A stretch of DNA of 5,613 nucleotides, from contig JAKANW010000247.1 of assembly GCA_021823555.1 (NCBI GenBank), positions 1 to 5,613 of the forward strand. Reading direction: 5' to 3'. Shown piece by piece: positions 1 to 5,351 of this stretch (positions within the stretch are counted from its first letter, which is position 1; every line of letters begins with the position of its first letter). This DNA is from Chloroflexota bacterium (GTDB lineage: Bacteria > Chloroflexota > Anaerolineae > Anaerolineales > Villigracilaceae). The translations under genes were made by a program, and so were the position numbers. The notes beneath the pieces are model-generated. The model made no database searches and was not told where the DNA came from. It worked only from the letters and a program-made list of their open reading frames with translations.

Positions 1-345
1 TTGATCCATCCAGAAAGCCTTCATCTGCACCAGGTGACTTGGCAATTCGTCGCTCTCCAGGTTGACGTCCAGGCCGCCCATATTCAGTGTGCCCGCAGGG
101 ACAAATACCTGGGGCATACCGTCCGTGGATGATGTGCGCGTCACGTAGGGCGTAGCCGTCGGTGTGATGGGTGGGGATGGGAAGGTGGCGGTGGGGATGA
201 CTCCTGGCGTGGCTGATGCCATCGAAACGGGAACAGCTTCGGCCGGGGTCTGAAGCGGGCCGGTCATTGGTGAAGGGACGGGCGTGCTGATTCCCGTCGC
301 ACAGGAGGTCAGGAAGAAAGCCAGGATGAGGAATGTTTTCTTCAC
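1..345 (-). CDS. Lipoprotein with N-terminal part of a formylglycine-generating-enzyme (FGE/SUMF1)-like domain, partial
   Basis: The reading frame starts at a GTG (345-343) and runs off the left edge; 115 codons are visible. Residues 1-15 form a short lipoprotein signal: two lysines, a hydrophobic stretch, and lipobox LTSC with Cys15 as the lipidation site. Residues ~16-75 are a Thr/Pro/Ser-rich linker. After that come VFVPAGTLNMGG, an acidic ESDELPSHLVQM stretch and KAFWMDQ. This order (PAG-x-x-x-MG, then DE-x-P-x-H-x-V, then FWMD) is the usual opening of FGE-sulfatase/SUMF1 domains, which either convert a sulfatase cysteine to formylglycine or act as non-catalytic C-type-lectin-like folds. 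The catalytic cysteines lie outside the window, so activity cannot be judged. The gene begins 6 bp after the stop of the C39-like gene and has no clear Shine-Dalgarno, which fits translational coupling. The GTG is chosen because only it gives the complete signal peptide. Confidence 0.82.
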   Translation of the reverse strand, partial: MKKTFLILAFFLTSCATGISTPVPSPMTGPLQTPAEAVPVSMASATPGVIPTATFPSPPITPTATPYVTRTSSTDGMPQVFVPAGTLNMGGLDVNLESDELPSHLVQMKAFWMDQ

Positions 346-351
346 TTTGTT

Positions 352-1614
352 TTATGGGCTGCAGCCTGTCAATTGATAGGTGGGTTGGATGTAGGTGTTG
401 ATGGCCTGCTCGGCGTCGCAATAACCGGGATGGACTTTAAGCGCTTTGTTCCAATCCGCCAGTGCGCCGTTGGCATCCCCTTTGCGCAAGAGACCATATC
501 CATGCCAGAGCAGGGCTTCCTCTGAATAATACCCATTGATGGATTTATAGGTGTTTTCCGTGAGTTGGAGCAGGTAATCAATCTGGTCGTTGTTGTAATA
601 GGCGAAGAACGGACTGAACTGGTAGCGCGTCATGCGTTGCGGCAGGCCGATGGTGAAGGCTTTATCGAAGGCTTGCGCGGCTTCCTTGTAACGATCAAAG
701 TACACCAGGTCGCTGCCGAGGTTGAACCAGGCGAATTTGTCGTTTGGGTCGGCAGTCACCGCGGCCTGGGCAATATCCAGGGCGTTTTGCCGGTTCTGGT
801 CGGGATTCCAATTGTTGCCCAGAATGGATTGGACTTCTGCTTCATCTTTTGGAAAATAAATGATCATGTAGAGATCGTTGAACGGTTTCCAATCCACTGT
901 CAATTGATCGTAGGATATCTTTCTATCCGGGCCGCCCGTGTATTGATTGGAATCCTGAGCAATGAATACCCGGGCAGAGTCATCATAGCCTGTGATGAGC
1001 AGATAGTGCCCATCCCATAAATCATCGTTGGGGCCGTTTGCATCTTGAGGGGCAAGGGTTGATGCTTCTTCAATGATAACTGGATAATTGGCGGCCAACA
1101 GGCGCTTGAGCAGTTGGATATCCCCGGCCACGCGGAACTCTGCGCGCAGCCAGCCTGCTTCGTTTAGAACGTAGTAGCGAAGTTCGTCCGGGTTGACGTT
1201 GCGATCCGCGTCAGCGGGTTTGATGATCTTGGCAATATCATACTGATCCCCGCTCCAGCCGTATATGCGCAAGGCCATGGCCAGGGTGGCTGGGCCGCAA
1301 TTGTTGATGTCTTGCTTTTCATATTGGGGAGATGGCAAAGAGACCTGCGCAGGCAGCGGAGGAGTAGTGGGCGTAGGAGGTTCGGTGGCCGGTGGTGTGG
1401 ATGTCGGCGGGCGGGGGGTGAAGGTGGCAAAGGGTGTGGAGGGCAATGGTGTGGGCATTTTCCCGACAGGATCTACCACGTTCTGGATATAGGTGCTCCA
1501 CACGATGTATCGCCACTCCAGGCGCGAGCGAATGGCGGGAATTTGATATAGCAAAATTGCCAGCAGGATCAACCCCGCCAGGGCCGGCAACAGGATGCGT
1601 ACACGCTTAAACAT
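352..1614 (-). CDS. Membrane-anchored C39-like peptidase-fold protein with C-terminal TPR-like helices
   Basis: 420 residues. Residues 1-6 are basic and 7-28 are one hydrophobic transmembrane segment, so the rest is predicted to be extracytoplasmic. Residues ~53-90 are a Thr/Pro-rich linker. Residues ~94-256 resemble the Peptidase_C39_2 papain-like fold: Gln101 (oxyanion position) and Cys106 in QDINNCGPAT, His203 in DGHYLLITGY, and Asp221 (or Asn223) in AQDSNQY as the third catalytic residue. All expected catalytic positions are present, so a thiol peptidase is plausible; the substrate is unknown. Residues ~276-323 (FAWFNLGSDLVYFDRYKEAA) and ~365-396 (WHGYGLLRKGDANGALADWN) look like TPR helices, probably for protein binding. 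It is not a C39 bacteriocin-ABC transporter: there are no transporter segments and no bacteriocin gene nearby. The next gene (FGE-like) follows after 6 bp, suggesting co-transcription. No Shine-Dalgarno precedes the ATG; see the promoter at 1622-1630. Confidence 0.85.
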   Translation of the reverse strand: MFKRVRILLPALAGLILLAILLYQIPAIRSRLEWRYIVWSTYIQNVVDPVGKMPTPLPSTPFATFTPRPPTSTPPATEPPTPTTPPLPAQVSLPSPQYEKQDINNCGPATLAMALRIYGWSGDQYDIAKIIKPADADRNVNPDELRYYVLNEAGWLRAEFRVAGDIQLLKRLLAANYPVIIEEASTLAPQDANGPNDDLWDGHYLLITGYDDSARVFIAQDSNQYTGGPDRKISYDQLTVDWKPFNDLYMIIYFPKDEAEVQSILGNNWNPDQNRQNALDIAQAAVTADPNDKFAWFNLGSDLVYFDRYKEAAQAFDKAFTIGLPQRMTRYQFSPFFAYYNNDQIDYLLQLTENTYKSINGYYSEEALLWHGYGLLRKGDANGALADWNKALKVHPGYCDAEQAINTYIQPTYQLTGCSP

Positions 1615-1621
1615 GCGGGTG

Positions 1622-1630
1622 AGTTTACCA
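1622..1630 (-). promoter_or_regulatory. Putative extended -10 promoter of the C39-like gene, leaderless arrangement
   Basis: On the minus strand the sequence reads TGG-TAAACT followed by 7 nt (CACCCGC) and then the ATG at 1614. A TG extended -10 plus a TAnnnT hexamer at this distance would place transcription initiation at or within a base or two of the start codon. No AGGAG-like site lies between. No convincing -35 is seen. The call rests on spacing and on the same arrangement at the methyltransferase gene. Confidence 0.45.
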
Positions 1631-1680
1631 TGCCTTCCTGAGAACGGTTTAAGAGAGTGCTTTGAAGTTCGAATTTACCG

Positions 1681-1799
1681 TAACTGCTCACCCGCGAGTG
1701 CGTCGCACCTACCTTTTGAGATGAAACCGTTTAAACGGGATGGGTCTTCGCTTGAGAAACGCCCATTAAGCATGGTGCGATGCACAACCTGAGCAGTTA
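1681..1799. repeat. 119-bp nested inverted repeat (MITE-like or REP-like element)
   Basis: The ends are a perfect 10-bp inverted repeat: TAACTGCTCA at 1681-1690 and TGAGCAGTTA at 1790-1799. Inside, GTGCGTCGCACC (1698-1709) pairs with GGTGCGATGCAC (1774-1785), 11 Watson-Crick pairs and one G-T. Each inner arm is itself nearly palindromic (GTGCG-T-CGCAC and GTGC-GAT-GCAC). The core has a perfect 12-bp palindrome CCGTTTAAACGG (1727-1738) and a small stem ATGGGT/GCCCAT (1740-1745 with 1761-1766). No target-site duplication is evident at the ends. It could be a non-autonomous mobile repeat, a structured RNA or a protein-binding region; the sequence alone does not decide. Confidence 0.6.
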
Positions 1800-1812
1800 A
1801 CAATTCACCACA

Positions 1813-1899
1813 GATAAACAGTGATGAACGAAGATATTCAGGCTTTGGGCAACCCAAACCTGCTTTTCGCCGTTCATCAGGATCGAATCTCTGTTTATC
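1813..1899. repeat. Long imperfect hairpin with 11-nt bulge downstream of the nuclease gene
   Basis: GATAAACAG-TGATGAACG (1813-1830) is matched on the opposite side by CGTTCATCA (1871-1879) and CTGTTTATC (1891-1899). The two right-hand blocks are separated by 11 unpaired bases (1880-1890). The apex is another stem, CAGGCTTTGGG (1839-1849) and CCCAAACCTG (1853-1862), with loop CAA and one bulged C. In the minus-strand transcript the hairpin lies 34 nt past the nuclease stop. It could help terminate or stabilise that transcript, but there is no U-run after the outer stem, so it is not a standard intrinsic terminator. Confidence 0.5.
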
Positions 1900-1932
1900 C
1901 CTGCTCTGCTCTGATTCGACACGGAGGCAAAT

Positions 1933-2940
1933 TCATGTGGATGTTAACTGCGATTTGGCGGCCTCCCATGCTTTTACCCGCTCGAACAGGTCGGGCAAAG
2001 GGCTTAGATCTGTCACCGACACGGCCAGGTTTTTGGTGCGGGTCTGATTGTACTGGAACACGCGGCTGCCTGGCTGGATCAGGCTGGCGCGGCGGCGAAA
2101 TTCATCGTAGGGGATGTAGCCGGTCAATATAATATCCATGCCGTAGACCCAGATGTTGCCCCACTCGTGCCAGTTGACCAGCAGGGTTTCCTGGCGGGTC
2201 GGGCTGTGGATGCCCAGCCGCGTTTCCACTGGTTTGTTGATGTGGATGGACGATAGGGCAAAGAACGGATCATTGACCAGGACGCGCTCGCGTGGGGGTA
2301 GTTCCACCGTCCGCGTCAAAAAGCCGCGACCCTCATCCTGCCCGCCCAGTTCGACGGTGAGAGTCTCGTCCGATTCAGATTTCAGCGCCAGCGGCCCCAG
2401 CGGACTCCACACCTGCGGCCTGGCCCACGTCTCAGGCAGCGCGTGCAGCAGATAAACGGGCTGTCCGGCTTCGATGGCTTTCTTTAAGTCTTCGAGCGAA
2501 GCCGCGACCAGGCCCGATAAAAAAGCGAACAGATACAAATCGTTGGCGTTGTGACCGTCCGCAGCGTGTTGATCAAGCGGCACCAGCGCCGGGGCTTTGA
2601 GCAGGATGCCCGGGTTATGGCGCATCTCGCTGATCTGGTCGCGGTGAGTGATGAGGAAGGATTTGATGTCACAGCGATGGCCGCCGAGCGCCACATCGTA
2701 ACGATCCGGGTCGGTGAACGGAGTCGCGCCTTTTACATCGAAGGGGATGCCCTGTTCGCCCAGGTAGCGGCGGAAAGCCAATTCCACCGCCACGCCCGCT
2801 ACGATCCGCCGCAAACGGTCAAAGGGCGAACCGCCCATGCGGTTGTAGGTATATGGCAGCGAGCGGATGGCGTAGGCGATGCCGCCTTCAGTCAGGCCAG
2901 GCGTAAATGGCAGGCGGAGGAAGTCGGAGGAGGTGAGCAT
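1933..2940 (-). CDS. PD-(D/E)XK-type nuclease, probable restriction endonuclease of unknown family
   Basis: 335 residues, cytoplasmic, with no signal peptide or membrane segment. I do not recognise a named family. Residues ~38-93 show the layout of a PD-(D/E)XK nuclease core: Glu53 in a helix (VAVELAFRRYL), Asp82 in a strand (DPDRYDVAL), and Asp91-x-Lys93 in the next strand (GGHRCDIKSF), with 8 residues between Asp82 and Asp91. The rest (~94-335) has mixed alpha/beta segments, including TGYIPYDEFRRRASLIQPGS (273-292), which could be a DNA-recognition part. Length fits a type II restriction enzyme. It lies downstream of a DNA methyltransferase on the same strand, with a toxin-antitoxin pair between. 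The start ATG has no strong Shine-Dalgarno; a TATAGT hexamer at 2992-2987 could be its own -10. Function as a restriction enzyme is inferred from motif and context; a repair or mobile-element nuclease is the main alternative. Confidence 0.65.
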   Translation of the reverse strand: MLTSSDFLRLPFTPGLTEGGIAYAIRSLPYTYNRMGGSPFDRLRRIVAGVAVELAFRRYLGEQGIPFDVKGATPFTDPDRYDVALGGHRCDIKSFLITHRDQISEMRHNPGILLKAPALVPLDQHAADGHNANDLYLFAFLSGLVAASLEDLKKAIEAGQPVYLLHALPETWARPQVWSPLGPLALKSESDETLTVELGGQDEGRGFLTRTVELPPRERVLVNDPFFALSSIHINKPVETRLGIHSPTRQETLLVNWHEWGNIWVYGMDIILTGYIPYDEFRRRASLIQPGSRVFQYNQTRTKNLAVSVTDLSPLPDLFERVKAWEAAKSQLTST

Positions 2941-3032
2941 GGTGGTGGATTTCCCAGCAATCGGTTTTCGGTTAGCAACGGTGAGTACTATAAATTCAGG
3001 TATGAAAAAGCCCCTTTGAAGTATGACGTGTG
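2941..3032 (-). other. Short intergenic stretch between toxin-like and nuclease genes, possible -10 TATAGT at 2987-2992
   Basis: Ninety-two bases separate the DUF5615 stop from the nuclease ATG. On the minus strand there is a TATAGT hexamer (2992-2987) about 46 nt before the ATG, without a recognisable -35. A small AAAG-GGG-CTTT stem followed by two more T (3018-3005) sits just after the toxin-like stop and is too short to call a terminator. The nuclease gene may be read from this promoter or by read-through. Confidence 0.3.
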
Positions 3033-3383
3033 TTATCGTTTTGCGAACCGGACGCTTTTTTCGGTCACAACAACGAACTGATCGGGCAGGCGGTCAGCGT
3101 GGGCTTGCAATAATCGCTTCAGCACCCCGATCTTCACCTTTGAGCGTTCATCTTCGAGGCGAAGTAAGATTACACCATGATGGGGCTTTTGTTCGCGATA
3201 AACTTGTTCACCAAAGTCTTTATCGTTTGTCATCAGGACCCAGTTTTCGGCGAAAGCTTTTTTCACGATGGCATCGTCATCCATCCCCCGCGCTGAATCA
3301 TACACCGAGAACACTGAATGCCCCTGTGTACTCAACCAATCGGCAACGGCTGGCTCTGCGCACCCATCCACCAGAAAGCGCAT
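3033..3383 (-). CDS. DUF5615 family PIN-like protein, probable toxin
   Basis: 116 residues, matching the usual length and pattern of DUF5615 (PIN-like, Mut7-C-related) proteins. It opens MRFLVDGCAEPAVADWL with Asp6, then has GHSVFSVYDSARGMDDDAIV (Asp35-37), the diagnostic LMTNDKDFGEQVYRE (Asp54, Asp56), and GVILLRLEDER near residue 80. These acidic residues match the metal-binding set of PIN-like nucleases, so an RNase toxin is inferred. One oddity: as I recall the family, the first motif is often Asp-Glu; here it is Asp6-Gly7. The ATG at 3383 directly abuts the DUF433 stop (zero bases between), so the two are almost certainly translated as a coupled pair. DUF5615 proteins are commonly next to DUF433 antitoxins; proven toxic activity is limited for the family. 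Confidence 0.88.
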   Translation of the reverse strand: MRFLVDGCAEPAVADWLSTQGHSVFSVYDSARGMDDDAIVKKAFAENWVLMTNDKDFGEQVYREQKPHHGVILLRLEDERSKVKIGVLKRLLQAHADRLPDQFVVVTEKSVRFAKR

Positions 3384-3632
3384 TTAGGTGGCCTCTGCGC
3401 TCAATGGCATAAAAGCTGTGTTTTCGACCAACTTGTTGGCAAACAAAATGCACGCCTGGATATCCTCCAGTGTGAGCCCTTTGTATTCGGCCAGGATTTC
3501 CTGCGCGGTCGCTCCGTGCGCCAGCAAATTCAAGATAAACTCGAGTGTGAGCCGCGTCCCTTTGATTACAGGTTTCCCAGTCATCACGCGGGGATTCATC
3601 GCAATCCGTTCGAGCAGCTTTTGGTCGGTCAT
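3384..3632 (-). CDS. DUF433 family antitoxin
   Basis: 82 residues, the typical size of DUF433. The family signature is complete: RIAMNPRVMTGKPVIKGTRL (residues ~9-28), then LTLEFILNLLAHGATAQEIL, then an EYKGLTLEDIQACILFA helix. This is a winged/helix-turn-helix-like DNA-binding fold that probably represses its own promoter and neutralises the adjacent PIN-like protein. It has a good Shine-Dalgarno (AGGAG, 3646-3642, 9 nt from the ATG) and a consensus TATAAT just upstream. That promoter lies in the 43-bp gap behind the methyltransferase stop, so the module can be transcribed independently of the methyltransferase. Confidence 0.9.
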   Translation of the reverse strand: MTDQKLLERIAMNPRVMTGKPVIKGTRLTLEFILNLLAHGATAQEILAEYKGLTLEDIQACILFANKLVENTAFMPLSAEAT

Positions 3633-3652
3633 GATTGTAAACTCCTGTCGGG

Positions 3653-3658
3653 ATTATA
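3653..3658 (-). promoter_or_regulatory. -10 box (TATAAT) of the DUF433-DUF5615 operon
   Basis: The minus strand reads GG-TATAAT-CCCGACAGGAG and then the DUF433 ATG. The hexamer is a perfect bacterial -10. A Shine-Dalgarno AGGAG follows at 3646-3642. Initiation about 7 nt after the box would give a 5' leader of roughly 14 nt. No clear TTGACA-like -35 is present 16-18 bp upstream, so an activator or a relaxed -35 is likely if the promoter is used. Confidence 0.55.
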
Positions 3659-3675
3659 CCTCTCCATCCTCTCAT

Positions 3676-4488
3676 TTATTCATTCCTGAATTGCAAACAA
3701 TAATGATGGAACGTATTGCTGACCCAGGCGCTATTCATCCCGTAGGGGGCCAGGCGTTGGTTATCTTGCAGCCAAAGGCGCTCATCCTTGAGGGTGTAGA
3801 CTTTTCCCAACTCGCGGCCCAGGTCCCAGGCCAGGGGATAGATCTTGCCGCCCTTCTTGACGTTCTTGACGATGATGGTGAGATAGGCTTTCTCGCGCAG
3901 CAGGGGTTGCAACCCTCTGTAAATGCCAACCAGCTTTGCCAAAAATTCCTCGTATTCATGCAGGTTGCCGAGGTCGTTGGGATCATCGGAGTAGAAGACA
4001 TCCAGATCGCTGGCAGAACGACGCTTTTTCTGGGTCTCGGCGCCGCGGGCATGGAGCATGTCCCAGTAGGGAGGCGAGGTGAGAACATAGTGGAAAGTGG
4101 AGAGAGGGAAGTGGGAAGCCGCAGCAGACGCGTCAGCCGTGATGACTTCCGACTTTAGACCTTCAGCCTTCGCGCCCAGGTTTTCCCTTTCTTCGGCAAT
4201 GATTTGCCGGGCGATCTCGGCATATTTGGGATTCAACTCGATGCCGTAGGAATTGCGTCCAGCGCGCAGCGCGGCCACCAACGTGGAGCCGGTGCCGGCC
4301 ATGGGATCGAGCACGGTCTCTCCCGCCTTGGTGAAGAACTCGATGAATTCCTGCGCCAGCGTCTCGGGGAACTTGGCCGGATGGACGAGCACGCCCTTTT
4401 TGCGCGGCGGCGGGTTGTGGATGAACCAGGACTTTTGGAATTTGAGCCAGGACTTGGGATCGAGATCGTTGAGCTTGTTGGTTGGCAT
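3676..4488 (-). CDS. Site-specific amino-type DNA methyltransferase (N4-cytosine or N6-adenine)
   Basis: 270 residues, cytoplasmic, S-adenosylmethionine-dependent. Motifs in order: region X HPAKFPETL (36-44), motif I DPMAGTGST (61-69) for SAM binding, motif II acidic Glu84 in GIELNP, motif III ITADAS (117-122), catalytic motif IV TSPPYWD (137-143), a strand LTIIVKNV (203-210) and a C-terminal strand HHYCLQFRNE. SPPY favours N4-cytosine methylation, but N6-adenine is possible. SAM-binding motif before catalytic motif is the reverse of the common beta-class order. The N-terminal DPKSWLKFQKSWF segment is, from memory, typical of small methyltransferases paired with type II-like restriction enzymes. 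A candidate partner nuclease lies downstream on the same strand. The gene starts 19 bp after the upstream lipoprotein gene stop but has its own TATAAT. No Shine-Dalgarno is present (six C precede the ATG). Residues ~120-133 are encoded by a low-complexity purine-rich tract. Confidence 0.88.
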   Translation of the reverse strand: MPTNKLNDLDPKSWLKFQKSWFIHNPPPRKKGVLVHPAKFPETLAQEFIEFFTKAGETVLDPMAGTGSTLVAALRAGRNSYGIELNPKYAEIARQIIAEERENLGAKAEGLKSEVITADASAAASHFPLSTFHYVLTSPPYWDMLHARGAETQKKRRSASDLDVFYSDDPNDLGNLHEYEEFLAKLVGIYRGLQPLLREKAYLTIIVKNVKKGGKIYPLAWDLGRELGKVYTLKDERLWLQDNQRLAPYGMNSAWVSNTFHHYCLQFRNE

Positions 4489-4495
4489 GGGGGGA

Positions 4496-4501
4496 ATTAT
4501 A
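4496..4501 (-). promoter_or_regulatory. -10 box (TATAAT) of the methyltransferase gene, leaderless arrangement
   Basis: The minus strand reads CCGT-TATAAT-TCCCCCC-ATG: a perfect -10 hexamer ending exactly 7 nt before the start codon, with no purine-rich ribosome-binding site in between. Transcription would start at or next to the A of the ATG. The promoter overlaps the short gap after the lipoprotein stop. No strong -35 is visible. Confidence 0.5.
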
Positions 4502-4507
4502 ACGGCA

Positions 4508-5305
4508 TTATGGCATGGGCGTTCTCGTCGGCGGGGAATACGTCACTTCCTGGAGCATGAAATCGGAGAAGTTGATCGTGACGGGCGTATCTCCGGCAGA
4601 GTGGGCAAAGACACCGATGGTACCGGTGCGGTAGTTCGAGTCGTGGATGCTGAATTGATAACGCCCATTAAGGAACAGGCGCATTTCGGCGCCGACCGCC
4701 CACACGCCGATGCGCACCTCCCCCGGCGCGCCCGGCGGCGCGTCGCCGCTGGCGATGGGGTCCTGCAAGGGCTGGCGCGTGTTGACGCTGATGCGCTCTG
4801 CGCGTGCGGTGCCGTTGCACGAGAGCGCGAAGCGATAATAAGCCACAGCGTTGGCGCGCACCAGTAAACCGTAATCATCGTCCCCCCGGCACAGGCTGAG
4901 ACGGGCGGTGATCTCGGCGTAGAAGTTATTCGCCGCTAGGTCGTGGTGCAAGCTAATGAGATAGACCCCGGCTTGAACTGCCAGCGTCAGGCGGTTGCGG
5001 TCTATGCTAGCGCTGCCCTGATCCGATGTGGCCGTATCCCACAGGCCCTCGGACTCAACGGAGAAGTCATCTTGTAGGAGGACAGGTCCCAAGCTGGGAC
5101 GCATTTCCGGGGTAGCAGTGTAGGTGGCAAAAACCTGGGGCGAGGGGGTGGTCGATGGAGGGAACCAGGCAATGGTCGCGGAAGGAGACGGGAGCGGCGT
5201 CGCCGGGGGCGGTGTTTCGGTCATCACCGGTGTAGCGAGCGCGGAGCAGGCGGTCAATAATCCGCATAGGATCATGGATGCAAAGAGTTGGCGGGTGAAA
5301 ATCAT
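4508..5305 (-). CDS. Lipoprotein with Thr/Pro linker and concanavalin-like beta-sandwich domain
   Basis: 265 residues from the ATG at 5305. The start is chosen because it gives a compact lipoprotein signal: MIFTRQ, a hydrophobic core, and lipobox LTAC with Cys20. The open frame extends to a TTG at 5356, but that adds 17 polar residues before the signal and overlaps the divergent promoter. Residues ~25-72 are a Thr/Pro/Ser-rich spacer. Residues ~76-254 look like a LamG/concanavalin-A-like beta sandwich: LLQDDFSVESEGLWD, alternating strands such as FYAEITARLSLC and DYGLLVRANAVAYYRFALSC, and MRLFLNGRYQFSIHD. Cys139 and Cys163 could form a disulfide after export. Such domains often bind carbohydrate, but no catalytic residues are evident and the ligand is unknown. 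It precedes the methyltransferase by 19 bp; partial co-transcription is possible, with no obvious functional link. Confidence 0.8.
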   Translation of the reverse strand: MIFTRQLFASMILCGLLTACSALATPVMTETPPPATPLPSPSATIAWFPPSTTPSPQVFATYTATPEMRPSLGPVLLQDDFSVESEGLWDTATSDQGSASIDRNRLTLAVQAGVYLISLHHDLAANNFYAEITARLSLCRGDDDYGLLVRANAVAYYRFALSCNGTARAERISVNTRQPLQDPIASGDAPPGAPGEVRIGVWAVGAEMRLFLNGRYQFSIHDSNYRTGTIGVFAHSAGDTPVTINFSDFMLQEVTYSPPTRTPMP

Positions 5306-5351
5306 ATCTGATTGGTGACAATCTGCGCACGACTTTGGGCGCGAGGTGTTG

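Larger units (their letters stand above)
1615..1932. other. Non-coding intergenic region with two inverted-repeat structures
   Basis: About 318 bp lie between the nuclease stop and the C39-like start, with no credible coding frame. Short open frames here (for example 1675-1857 minus) have no recognisable protein features and are built across palindromes. The region holds a nested inverted repeat at 1681-1799 and a separate hairpin at 1813-1899, both annotated separately, plus the promoter next to the C39-like gene. Confidence 0.7.

Noticed and set aside
1681..1799. Integron attC-like site (TAAC...GTTA ends and hairpin).
   Set aside because: The R-box consensus (RYYYAAC and GTTRRRY) is not matched, the usual spacer between R and L boxes is missing, and the neighbours are not cassette-like.
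1675..1857. Small minus-strand gene of 60 codons in the intergenic region.
   Set aside because: It is laid across the nested palindromes, has no ribosome-binding site and no protein features.
3005..3018. Intrinsic terminator after the toxin-like gene (AAAG-GGG-CTTTTT on the minus strand).
   Set aside because: The stem is only 4 bp, mostly A-T, with a short T-run; too weak to call.
2551..3081. Plus-strand open frame of 176 codons.
   Set aside because: It lies opposite the nuclease and the toxin-like end, shows no domain pattern, and the opposite strand carries recognisable motifs.
3388..4158. Plus-strand open frame of 256 codons.
   Set aside because: It is antisense to the DUF433 and methyltransferase genes, both of which have clear family motifs.
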